A DNA stretch of 7,371 nucleotides from Acidaminococcaceae bacterium. Lineage in GTDB: Bacteria > Bacillota > Negativicutes > Acidaminococcales > Acidaminococcaceae. This document shows positions 1-5,967 of the stretch, piece by piece. The translations under genes were made by a program, and so were the position numbers. Within the stretch, counting starts at the first letter, position 1. Every line of letters starts with the position of its first letter. The stretch covers positions 1 through 7,371 of the forward strand of contig JAFSOW010000001.1 of the NCBI GenBank assembly GCA_017443165.1, written 5' to 3'. The notes under the pieces are model-generated. The model was not told the DNA's origin, ran no database searches, and worked only from the letters and a program-made list of their open reading frames with translations.

Positions 1-2
1 AT

Positions 3-662
3 GCGCCGAAAACAAAAACTACAGTTGCTATTTCGGAGTACACGCTGTACGACGCCATCGTGAAAGGACTGACGGAGCAGAGCGGCAGCGCTGCTAAGAA
101 ACTGCTGGGCGAGAACAAAACGCCGCTGGAGATCATCAACGGGTTTATTATTCCGGCGTTGAATACCGTGGGTGAGGGATTTGGCAAAAAAACGCTGTTC
201 CTGCCTCAGCTTTTAATGGCAGCGGATGCGGCCAAAGCGGCTTTTGACGAATTGAAAAAGCAAATGCAGAATGGTACGCAGAACAGTGAGGCCCGGGGCG
301 ATACCATCGTGCTGGCGGTAGTGAAAGGCGATATCCATGACATTGGTAAGAATATCGTAAAGGTATTGTGGGAGAATTACGGTTACCATGTGGTTGATCT
401 GGGAAAAGACGTACCGGCCGAAACGGTAGTGGAAGCCGTAGAAAAACATCAGGCACGGCTGGTGGGCCTCACGGCCCTGATGACTACCACCGTTGCCGCT
501 ATGGAAGACACAATTAATGCGCTGCGCCGTAAAACAGACACAAAGATCCTGGTGGGCGGCGCCGTTATGACACAGGAATACGCGGGTACCATAGGCGCGG
601 ACGGCTATGCGCCGGACGCGGTGGCTGCCGTCGATTACGCAAACCGGATATTCAAAAAGTGA
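3..662 (+). CDS. metH: Methionine synthase-type corrinoid protein, C-terminal part (5' truncated)
   Basis: Cobalamin-carrying end of a B12-dependent homocysteine methyltransferase. The frame is open to the window edge, so 219 C-terminal residues are visible and the start lies outside. The first ~12 residues (APKTKTTVAISE) look like an interdomain linker, followed by the helical cap (PF02607-like, roughly residues 15-85, with PLEIINGFIIPALNTVGE and FLPQLLMAA) and the Rossmann B12 domain (PF02310-like, roughly 100-219). The DxHxxG motif is present as GDIHDIGKN, with the cobalt-ligand histidine encoded at 336-338; later conserved pieces are VGLTALMTTT and VGGAVMTQEYA. The protein stops straight after this domain, so the AdoMet-binding reactivation domain of E. 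coli-type MetH is absent, as in the short Thermotoga/Clostridia form. A stand-alone MtbC/MttC-like corrinoid protein is less likely because coding continues upstream as a linker. An in-frame GTG at 60 is internal. No terminator follows. Confidence 0.85.
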   Translation, partial: APKTKTTVAISEYTLYDAIVKGLTEQSGSAAKKLLGENKTPLEIINGFIIPALNTVGEGFGKKTLFLPQLLMAADAAKAAFDELKKQMQNGTQNSEARGDTIVLAVVKGDIHDIGKNIVKVLWENYGYHVVDLGKDVPAETVVEAVEKHQARLVGLTALMTTTVAAMEDTINALRRKTDTKILVGGAVMTQEYAGTIGADGYAPDAVAAVDYANRIFKK

Positions 663-835
663 CGAAAGTTTTGTCCTGTCACAATAGACAAGTATGTACC
701 GTGCGTTTTGCGATGTGTTCATATAAAGGATTTTTGTTTGCCAAAAAAGGATAAAAAGAACGCTCGTTGATTCATTATATGAAAAAGACAGCAAATCATA
801 AAATCAGTAAATATTTTGTTACAGTTTCCCGGGAG
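663..835. other. AT-rich intergenic stretch between metH and the livJ promoter
   Basis: No gene, RNA gene or riboswitch core is recognised here. Small symmetrical elements are visible: TGTC-N6-GACA at 677-690 (inside a second possible pairing of TTGTC at 671-675 with GACAA at 687-691), GTAA-N8-TTAC at 807-822 and the perfect palindrome TCCCGGGA at 827-834, two bases before the -35 box. Any of these could be an operator, but arms of 4-5 bp occur readily by chance. None of the hairpins is followed by a T tract, so no intrinsic terminator for metH is seen. Confidence 0.4.
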
Positions 836-864
836 TTGCCATAAAAAGGGAAAAATGCTATAAT
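836..864 (+). promoter_or_regulatory. Sigma-70-type promoter for livJ (extended -10)
   Basis: A -35 box TTGCCA (836-841, five of six consensus bases) is separated by 17 bp from a perfect -10 box TATAAT (859-864). The -10 carries the extended TGn element (TG at 856-857). The predicted transcription start, seven bases after the -10, is about 871, giving a leader of about 95 nt before livJ. This is the best promoter in the window and fits a highly expressed binding-protein gene. Confidence 0.85.
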
Positions 865-870
865 ACTCAT

Positions 871-969
871 ATGTCAAAAGAGGCGCTGAATAAGACAGGT
901 TTACGTCTGCCGGTATTTCAGGGTCTCCCGGATAGTTATCCAAATACGAAGGAGGAGTTCTTTATATGA
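871..969 (+). CDS. Possible 32-aa leaderless leader ORF upstream of livJ
   Basis: An ORF starts with ATG at 871, exactly the predicted first transcribed base, and runs through the whole leader to TGA at 967-969. Its stop overlaps the livJ start as ATGA (966-969). The 32-residue product begins MSKEALNKTG and contains four leucines (residues 6, 11, 13, 19), one valine and one isoleucine, but no run of leucines. It has no Shine-Dalgarno site and could only be read as a leaderless start. No family is recognised. A stop-free stretch of this length in a 95-nt leader is not rare by chance, so this is a candidate only; what raises it above noise is the coincidence of the start with the predicted +1 and of the stop with livJ. 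Confidence 0.2.
   Translation: MSKEALNKTGLRLPVFQGLPDSYPNTKEEFFI
930..941. repeat. Short inverted repeat in the livJ leader
   Basis: GGATA-GT-TATCC forms two 5-bp arms around two bases, eight bases before the Shine-Dalgarno site. Just upstream, GGG-TCT-CCC (921-929) or CCGG (910-913) with CCGG (928-931) could form competing hairpins. None has a T tract, so these are possible operator or translation-level structures rather than terminators. Confidence 0.25.
949..957 (+). promoter_or_regulatory. Ribosome binding site of livJ
   Basis: AAGGAGGAG is close to a full match to the 16S anti-Shine-Dalgarno sequence and ends 8 nt before the ATG at 966. It favours that start over the second in-frame ATG at 972, which would lie 14 nt away. 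Confidence 0.85.
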
Positions 970-2156
970 AAATGAAAAAATTTGTATCTGCTTTTCTGGC
1001 TTCTGCAGTAGCCCTGAGCCTGGTTGCAGGCTGCGGCGGCGGAGATAAAAAGAAAGCCGAAGAGAAAAAACCGGCGGCTGCCGCTACTGTAAAAGTCGGC
1101 GTATTCCTGCCCCTGACCGGCGATAACGCGGGCGGCGGCGAACTGGAAATCCGCGGCATCAAACTGGCCAATAAACTGCATCCGGAAGTTAAGGGCAAAA
1201 AGATCGAACTGGTCATTGCCGATAACAAATCCGACAAGGCTGAATCCGCTAACGTTGCGGCCCGCCTGATTGAAAAAGACAAAGTTAAAGTTATCCTGGG
1301 CACCTACGGTTCTTCCCTGGCCATGGCTGCCGGTAACATCGTTAAAGAAGCAAAGGTACCCGCTATCGGCACCAGCTGCACGAATCCCCAGGTAACCAAA
1401 GGCAATGATTACTACTTCCGCGCCTGCTTCATCGACCCGTTCCAGGGCACTGTTATGGCGAACTACGCATTCAGCAAAGGCGCCAAGAAAGTAGCCATCG
1501 TACAGGAAGTTTCCAATGACTACTCCGTTGGCCTGGCGAAATTCTTCATCGATGCTTTCAAAAAGCTGGCCGGCCCGGACAGCATCGTGGAAATCGCCAA
1601 CTATCAGACCGGCGACAAAGATTTCAGCGCCCAGCTCACCAATCTGAAAGCTAAGAATCCTGACCTGGTATTCGCTCCCGGTAACTTCACCGAATCCGCG
1701 CTGCTGGTAAAACAGGCCCGCCAGCTGGGCATGACGATCCCCTTCATGGGCGGCGACTCCTGGGAAACCCAGGACTTCCTGAACGTAGGCGGCAAGGATG
1801 TTGAAGGTGTTGAATTCTCCAGCTTCTTCGACAGCACCAATGCAGCTACTCCGGAAGCCAAGAAGTTCCTGGAAGCTTATGCCAAGGAATACAAGGGCGA
1901 GCAGCCCGGCGGCCTGACTGCCATGGCTTATGACTGCTACCTGATCGCGCTGGCAGCCATGGAAAAAGCAGGAACTGACGACAGCCAGAAGATCCGCGAC
2001 GCGATCGCAGCTACCAAAGATCTGGAAACCGCTACCGGCAAGACCACACTGAATGCTGACGGCGACCCCATCAAATCTGCAGTTGTTAAAACTATTAAAA
2101 ACGGAAAGTTTACGTATCTGAAGACTGTTAATCCGGAAGACCTGAAAGCACAGTAA
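966..2156 (+). CDS. livJ: Branched-chain amino acid ABC transporter substrate-binding lipoprotein
   Basis: Extracytoplasmic receptor of a HAAT-family ABC importer, 396 aa. A lipoprotein signal peptide is clear: basic MKMKKF, hydrophobic core to residue 20, and lipobox V-A-G-C with the lipidated cysteine at residue 23. A flexible charged/alanine tether (GGGDKKKAEEKKPAAAA, 24-40) leads to a type I periplasmic binding fold (Peripla_BP_6, about 42-390) opening with VKVGVFLPLTGDNA. The ligand-pocket region shows YGSSLAMAAG (114-123), VPAIGTSCTNP (131-141) and YYFRACFIDPFQG (149-161). Codon choice is strongly biased (CTG, GGC, GCC, AAA), suggesting high expression. It heads the liv operon behind its own promoter, and a terminator hairpin follows eight bases after the stop. 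Leucine, isoleucine or valine is the expected ligand from the family and neighbours, but relatives bind other amino acids, amides or aromatic acids, so specificity is inferred. Confidence 0.92.
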   Translation: MKMKKFVSAFLASAVALSLVAGCGGGDKKKAEEKKPAAAATVKVGVFLPLTGDNAGGGELEIRGIKLANKLHPEVKGKKIELVIADNKSDKAESANVAARLIEKDKVKVILGTYGSSLAMAAGNIVKEAKVPAIGTSCTNPQVTKGNDYYFRACFIDPFQGTVMANYAFSKGAKKVAIVQEVSNDYSVGLAKFFIDAFKKLAGPDSIVEIANYQTGDKDFSAQLTNLKAKNPDLVFAPGNFTESALLVKQARQLGMTIPFMGGDSWETQDFLNVGGKDVEGVEFSSFFDSTNAATPEAKKFLEAYAKEYKGEQPGGLTAMAYDCYLIALAAMEKAGTDDSQKIRDAIAATKDLETATGKTTLNADGDPIKSAVVKTIKNGKFTYLKTVNPEDLKAQ

Positions 2157-2163
2157 AGTTTAG

Positions 2164-2202
2164 ATTGCTTCCTTTCCGTCGGAAAGGAAGCAATTATTTT
2201 TT
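2164..2202 (+). terminator. Intrinsic terminator/attenuating hairpin between livJ and livH
   Basis: A perfect 14-bp stem (ATTGCTTCCTTTCC at 2164-2177 with its complement at 2181-2194) closes a 3-nt GTC loop and is followed by TATTTTTT. It lies directly behind livJ. Because no clear promoter is seen before livH, the likely role is partial termination, and perhaps protection of livJ mRNA from 3' decay, giving an excess of binding protein over permease subunits. Confidence 0.88.
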
Positions 2203-2210
2203 ATCTGAGG
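2199..2210 (+). repeat. Direct repeat, copy 1 (TTTTATCTGAGG)
   Basis: This 12-bp sequence overlaps the T tract of the livJ terminator and recurs identically at 2262-2273. The copies are 63 bp apart start to start. This copy contains a GAGG core but no start codon at a useful distance, so it is not a working ribosome binding site. Confidence 0.6.
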
Positions 2211-2261
2211 CGCGCAGCGGAACGCAGGCTCAAGTCGCAGCGTATGCACGGCGCGCTACCA

Positions 2262-2275
2262 TTTTATCTGAGGTG
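2262..2275 (+). promoter_or_regulatory. livH ribosome binding site, within direct repeat copy 2
   Basis: The second TTTTATCTGAGG copy (2262-2273) is followed by TG, creating GAGGTG (2270-2275), a good anti-Shine-Dalgarno match with 8 nt to the ATG at 2284. This supports 2284 as the livH start. GCGCGC blocks at 2210-2215 and 2251-2256 could pair across the gap between the repeats and loop out the intervening sequence. Confidence 0.7.
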
Positions 2276-2283
2276 CTGCACAC

Positions 2284-3204
2284 ATGGAGATTTTTCAAGC
2301 TATCACAAATATGACTGCGGTAGGCTTGGCCCAGCATATGGTCAACGGTATCTCCCTGGGAAGCCTGTATGCCCTTATCGCCATCGGTTACACGATGGTG
2401 TACGGCATACTGCTGATGATCAACTTCGCCCATGCGGATATCGTTATGATGGCCTGCTATTTTGCCTTATTCGGCATAACAACGTTCCACATACCCTGGT
2501 ATCTGACATTTGTCCTGACAATTGCCCTGACGGCCCTGCTGGGTGTAACGATCGAGCGTGCTGCCTACCGTCCGCTGCGGGATGCTCCCAAGAATTCCGT
2601 GCTGATTTCGGCTATCGGCGCATCGTTCCTGTTGGAAAACCTGGCTACCTATGTATTTACCGGCCGGCCCCTGCATTTTCCGGACATCCCGTTCCTGTCC
2701 AGCATGATTTCCGTAGGGGGGGTTCAGATCCAGGCCATCTGTCTGTTTATTCCCATCGTTACGGTCATCTGCCTTACGGTTTTGCTGCACATCGTTAACC
2801 ATACCAAGACCGGTATGGCCATGCGGGCTGTATCCAAAGACTATGAGATTGCCCGGGTCATGGGTGTGAACATTGACAATATCATTTCCATCACCTTTGC
2901 CATCGGTTCCTCCCTGGCGGCCATCGGCGCCATCATGTGGGGCATCCGTTACCCCGGCATTACGCCGTATTTAGGTGTAATGCCCGGCCTGAAGTGCTTT
3001 ATCGCGGCGGTTATCGGCGGCATCGGCAACATTAAAGGCGCGGTTATCGGCGGCTTTATCCTGGGTCTCGGGGAAATCCTGATTGTAGCGTTCTTCCCGC
3101 AGTTCTCGGGTTACCGCGATGCGTTTGCGTTCCTTATGCTGATTTGGATCTTATTCTATAAACCTACCGGTTTATTAGGCGAAAAAACGACGGAGAAGGT
3201 GTAA
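2284..3204 (+). CDS. livH: Branched-chain amino acid ABC transporter permease LivH
   Basis: First inner-membrane channel subunit of the Liv importer, 306 aa, close to the roughly 300 aa usual for LivH. The N-terminal family block is clear: NGISLGSLYALIAIGYTMVYG (21-41) followed by INFAHADIVMM (46-56). Hydrophobic segments are visible near 24-45, 51-66, 71-90, 105-125, 148-170, 200-222, 236-270 and 279-292. The cytoplasmic coupling loop that contacts the ATPases is HTKTGMAMRAVSKDYEIARVMGV (173-195), with the conserved A-x-x-x-D-x-x-x-A-x-x-x-G spacing. The C-terminal GGIGNIKGAVIGGFILG (245-261) is also typical. The gene follows the livJ hairpin with a good GAGGTG site and ends only 2 nt before livM. 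No promoter is evident directly upstream, so expression probably depends on read-through from livJ. Confidence 0.93.
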   Translation: MEIFQAITNMTAVGLAQHMVNGISLGSLYALIAIGYTMVYGILLMINFAHADIVMMACYFALFGITTFHIPWYLTFVLTIALTALLGVTIERAAYRPLRDAPKNSVLISAIGASFLLENLATYVFTGRPLHFPDIPFLSSMISVGGVQIQAICLFIPIVTVICLTVLLHIVNHTKTGMAMRAVSKDYEIARVMGVNIDNIISITFAIGSSLAAIGAIMWGIRYPGITPYLGVMPGLKCFIAAVIGGIGNIKGAVIGGFILGLGEILIVAFFPQFSGYRDAFAFLMLIWILFYKPTGLLGEKTTEKV

Positions 3205-3206
3205 TC

Positions 3207-4280
3207 ATGAACAAAAATAAACGCAATATCATGCTCACCCTGGTCGCTCTGGTCGTTCTTTTCGGCGTGGCCTGTTTCGCCCAGACGGAGATCGACTCCT
3301 ATGTCCGGCGTATCATCAACCTGTGTCTGATCTACGCCATCATAGGTCTGTCCATGAACATCACTAACGGCTTTGCCGGGCAGTTTTCCCTGGGGCAGGC
3401 GGGCTTTATGGCCATCGGCGCCTATATGGTGGGTATTTTTACAGTGCCGGTCAACCTGCGGGCTGACGTTTTTTACGCGACACCCATGCATCCCTGGCTG
3501 GTCAATATCTATATTCCGTTATGGCTGGCCCTTATACTGGGCGGTGTCCTGGCGGCAGTGGTGGCCGGTCTTATCGGTACGCCGGTGCTGCGGCTGCGGG
3601 GTGACTATCTGGCAATTGCCACCCTGGGCTTTTCGGAGATCATCCGTATCGTCATAACCAACGCGACATCTGTTACCAACGGGGCGTTGGGCATCAAGAA
3701 CATTCCGCCGCTGAACGACGTGCGGTATATTTTCCTGGTGACGGCGATTTCCTACATCATCATCACACTGCTGCTGAATTCTTCTTACGGCCGTGCGTTT
3801 AAAGCCATCCGTGAGGACGAGATTGCGGCGGAGGCCATGGGCATTGGCCTGTTCTATCACAAAAACCTGGCTTTTATGGTCAGTGCGTTCTTTGCCGGCA
3901 TCGGCGGCGGCCTCTACGGCGCCCTGCTGGGCACGGTAGACCCCAAGAATTTCCTGTTTACCATTACGTACAATTTCCTGCTGATCATCGTGCTGGGCGG
4001 CATGGGTTCCATCACCGGCAGCATGTTCGGCGCTATCATCGTTACCGCTGGGCTGGAATATCTCCGTCTGTTTGACGAGCCCCTGGAGCTCATGGGTGTT
4101 GCCATCCCGCTGTTCCGTCCGGGCCTGCGTATGGTGGTATTCTCCATCCTGCTGATGATCTGCGTACTGTTCTGGCGCCACGGCATCATGGGCACCAACG
4201 AACTGACATGGGAAAAGATTCTTAATTTTGTAAAGCACCCGCTGGCGGGCTTCCGGAAAAAGGGGGTGCAGGGTAAATGA
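3207..4280 (+). CDS. livM: Branched-chain amino acid ABC transporter permease LivM
   Basis: Second channel subunit, 357 aa, expected to pair with LivH in the membrane. It is shorter than E. coli LivM, as in many Gram-positive and Negativicute versions. The family block NITNGFAGQFSLGQAGFMAIGAY spans residues 51-73. Hydrophobic segments fall near 8-25, 35-52, 60-80, 102-124, 172-190, 219-242, 251-288 and 303-322. VLRLRGDYLAIATLGFSEIIR (127-147) is conserved, and the ATPase-contact loop is YGRAFKAIREDEIAAEAMGIG (194-214). The C-terminal tail is basic. Start choice: ATG lies 2 nt after the livH stop, with GGAGAAGGTG (3192-3201) just upstream inside livH. The stop overlaps the livG start as ATGA (4277-4280), indicating translational coupling. 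Confidence 0.93.
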   Translation: MNKNKRNIMLTLVALVVLFGVACFAQTEIDSYVRRIINLCLIYAIIGLSMNITNGFAGQFSLGQAGFMAIGAYMVGIFTVPVNLRADVFYATPMHPWLVNIYIPLWLALILGGVLAAVVAGLIGTPVLRLRGDYLAIATLGFSEIIRIVITNATSVTNGALGIKNIPPLNDVRYIFLVTAISYIIITLLLNSSYGRAFKAIREDEIAAEAMGIGLFYHKNLAFMVSAFFAGIGGGLYGALLGTVDPKNFLFTITYNFLLIIVLGGMGSITGSMFGAIIVTAGLEYLRLFDEPLELMGVAIPLFRPGLRMVVFSILLMICVLFWRHGIMGTNELTWEKILNFVKHPLAGFRKKGVQGK

Positions 4281-5068
4281 TCCGAACCGTATTGAGAACC
4301 GAGCATGTTACCATGCAGTTTGGCGGCGTTATCGCTGTCAACGACCTGAACATCGTGGTAAAAGAACACGAAATCATTGCGCTGATCGGTCCCAACGGCG
4401 CCGGCAAGACCACGGCGTTCAACGACATTACCGGCGTATATACGCCTACTAAGGGCCGTGTCATTTATTCGCCCTCCGAAGGCAACGAGGTAGATATTAC
4501 CGGCAAGAAGCCCAGTGATATCGCCAAGATGGGCATTGCCCGTACCTTCCAGAATATCCGCCTGTTCAAGGACCTGAGCGTATATGAGAATGTGCTTATC
4601 GCCAAACATCTGCATCTGAAATCCAATTTCGTGGCAGCCACGCTGCGCCTTCCCGGTTATAAAAAAGAAGAAGAAGCCATGCGGGCCGATGTGGAAAGAC
4701 TGCTGAAAGAGGTTAATCTTTGGGATGTGAGAAATGAAAAGGCCAGCAGCCTTCCTTACGGCAAACAGCGCTATCTGGAAATCGTCCGTGCGCTGGCAAC
4801 CAAGCCTCAGCTGCTGTTACTGGACGAACCGGCGGCCGGCATGAACCCGAAAGAAACGTCAGAATTGACGGATTTTATCCGCCAGATCAGGGACCGGTTC
4901 AACCTGACGATTTTTATGATCGAGCACCATATGGATCTGGTCATGGAAATTTCTGACCGTATCTATGTGCTGGATTTCGGGAATACTATTGCGACAGGCA
5001 CCCCGGCAGAGATCCAGAATAATGAACGCGTCATCAAGGCGTATTTAGGGGAGGATGAAGATGCTTAA
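4277..5068 (+). CDS. livG: Branched-chain amino acid ABC transporter ATP-binding protein LivG
   Basis: One of two cytoplasmic ATPases driving the Liv importer, 263 aa. Motifs in order: Walker A GPNGAGKTT (38-46), Q-loop glutamine 92 in RTFQNIRLF, ABC signature SLPYGKQR (158-165), Walker B LLLLDEP (179-185) with catalytic E184, D-loop AAGMNP (186-191), and switch histidine H217 in IEHHMDL. The signature Y-G-K-Q in place of S-G-G-Q and the long helical insert (about 107-150) are usual for LivG. The tail carries the GTPAEIQNN...AYLGE pattern shared by Liv ATPases. Start at 4277 is supported by AGGGGGTG (4261-4268) and the 4-bp overlap with livM; its 3' end overlaps livF by 8 bp. Confidence 0.94.
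   Translation: MIRTVLRTEHVTMQFGGVIAVNDLNIVVKEHEIIALIGPNGAGKTTAFNDITGVYTPTKGRVIYSPSEGNEVDITGKKPSDIAKMGIARTFQNIRLFKDLSVYENVLIAKHLHLKSNFVAATLRLPGYKKEEEAMRADVERLLKEVNLWDVRNEKASSLPYGKQRYLEIVRALATKPQLLLLDEPAAGMNPKETSELTDFIRQIRDRFNLTIFMIEHHMDLVMEISDRIYVLDFGNTIATGTPAEIQNNERVIKAYLGEDEDA
5047..5054 (+). promoter_or_regulatory. Ribosome binding site deciding the livF start
   Basis: AGGGGAGG ends immediately before an ATG at 5055 and 6 nt before a second in-frame ATG at 5061. Zero spacing cannot position a ribosome on 5055, so this site argues for initiation at 5061. Confidence 0.75.
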
Positions 5069-5774
5069 AGTCAGAGATTTGGTAGTCGCCTACGGCGGTA
5101 TTGAAGCACTGAAGGGCATCTCCCTCGATGTCCCTGACGGGAAGATTGTGACCCTGATCGGCGCCAACGGCGCCGGGAAAAGTACACTGCTGCGCAGCAT
5201 CATCGGTCTGGTAAAAGTGAAAAGCGGCAGCGTGGAATATAACGGCGATACACTCACCGGACTGAACAGTCAGCAGATCGTTTCCAAAGGGCTGACCTTG
5301 GTGCCGGAAGGACGGCGTGTTTTCCCCAACCTGACGGTACTGGAAAATCTGCGCATTGGCGCGTACATGCGCAAAGACGAAGAAGGTATCGCCGCGGATA
5401 TCAAACGTATCTATGAGATTTTCCCCCGTCTGGAAGAACGGAATTGGCAGATGGCCGGTACCCTGTCCGGCGGCGAGCAGCAGATGCTGGCTCTGGGGCG
5501 CGCCCTGATGAGCCGCCCCAAACTGATGATGATGGACGAGCCGTCATTGGGGTTGGCACCTCTGGTCATCAAGGAAATTTTTAACATCATCCGTTCCATC
5601 AACGAAAACGGTACTACGGTACTGCTGGTTGAACAGAACGCCAACATGGCGCTGAAAGTGGCCCACCACGCCTACGTTCTGGAAACCGGCCGGATCATGA
5701 TGGAAGGTAGCGGCAAAGAACTGCTGGAGAATGAAGAAATCAAAGAAGCGTATCTGGGGAAAAAGAAAAAATAA
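5061..5774 (+). CDS. livF: Branched-chain amino acid ABC transporter ATP-binding protein LivF
   Basis: Second ATPase of the Liv importer, 237 aa from the chosen start. The upstream ATG at 5055 adds only MK and abuts the Shine-Dalgarno site, whereas 5061 gives the family-typical MLKVRDLVVAYGG opening. Motifs: Walker A GANGAGKST (34-42), the LivF-type EGRRVFP block (83-89) in which glutamate replaces the usual Q-loop glutamine, signature LSGGEQQ (135-141), Walker B LMMMDEP (155-161) with E160, and LVEQNAN (189-195) in which Q192 occupies the switch-histidine position. These two substitutions are normal for LivF and imply asymmetric ATPase sites with LivG. The protein ends in a lysine run (AYLGKKKK). 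It overlaps livG by 8 bp and is followed by a terminator, so it is the last gene of the operon. Confidence 0.92.
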   Translation: MLKVRDLVVAYGGIEALKGISLDVPDGKIVTLIGANGAGKSTLLRSIIGLVKVKSGSVEYNGDTLTGLNSQQIVSKGLTLVPEGRRVFPNLTVLENLRIGAYMRKDEEGIAADIKRIYEIFPRLEERNWQMAGTLSGGEQQMLALGRALMSRPKLMMMDEPSLGLAPLVIKEIFNIIRSINENGTTVLLVEQNANMALKVAHHAYVLETGRIMMEGSGKELLENEEIKEAYLGKKKK

Positions 5775-5797
5775 ATCATTGAGTGACTGAAGTAAAG

Positions 5798-5837
5798 AAG
5801 CGCAGCTTGCAAACAGAAAATGCAGCTGCGCTTTTTT
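5798..5837 (+). terminator. Intrinsic terminator of the liv operon
   Basis: AAGCGCAGCT (5798-5807) pairs perfectly with AGCTGCGCTT (5824-5833). After a bulged T at 5808, GCA (5809-5811) pairs with TGC (5821-5823) around a 9-nt A-rich loop. A six-T tract (5832-5837) overlaps the right arm. It lies 23 nt after the livF stop and ends the operon. Confidence 0.9.
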
Positions 5838-5860
5838 AGTTTGAGGTCTTTCTTTACTTA

Positions 5861-5889
5861 TAGTTTTTTATAAAAAAATTTGGTAAAAT
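5861..5889 (+). promoter_or_regulatory. Possible promoter for the TVP38-family gene
   Basis: An extended -10 element TGG-TAAAAT (5881-5889, hexamer 5884-5889) sits downstream of the operon terminator in AT-rich sequence. The hexamer 17 bp upstream, TAGTTT (5861-5866), is a poor -35, so recognition would lean on the extended -10. Transcription would begin near 5896, leaving about 72 nt to the ATG at 5968. Confidence 0.4.
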
Positions 5890-5967
5890 ACTAGTCGTAG
5901 GGGCAAATTTGTTGAGAGAATAGTTCAGTTATTAAAGTTATACAGTTATTTAAGATTGAAAGAGTTT

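Noticed and set aside
213..794. 193-codon antisense ORF opposite metH and the intergenic region
   Set aside because: It covers the conserved B12 domain on the opposite strand, with no recognisable domain of its own.
663..965. Riboswitch (SAM, cobalamin or T-box) before livJ
   Set aside because: I see no conserved riboswitch core, no T-box TGGNACC-like element and no terminator in the leader.
871..965. Classical leucine attenuator
   Set aside because: The leader ORF has scattered leucines rather than a run, and there is no T-tract terminator alternating with an antiterminator, so the E. coli-style mechanism is not supported.
2244..2798. 184-codon + strand ORF overlapping livH in another frame
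   Set aside because: It starts in the livJ-livH gap without a ribosome binding site, and its product is rich in C, R, H, P and G, as expected for a shifted reading of livH.
3519..4238. 239-codon antisense ORF opposite livM
   Set aside because: Its sequence is low in hydrophobic structure and rich in Q, H, R and D, as expected from reading the reverse complement of membrane-protein codons. It has no family features, and livM on the + strand is unmistakable.
3914..4615. 233-codon antisense ORF opposite the livM/livG junction
   Set aside because: It crosses two well-supported genes, shows no recognisable domain and is a codon-bias shadow.
5189..5660. LivF lacks the standard Q-loop glutamine and switch histidine, suggesting a degenerate ATPase
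   Set aside because: EGRRVF and VEQNAN are the normal LivF family forms, so this is not a defect.
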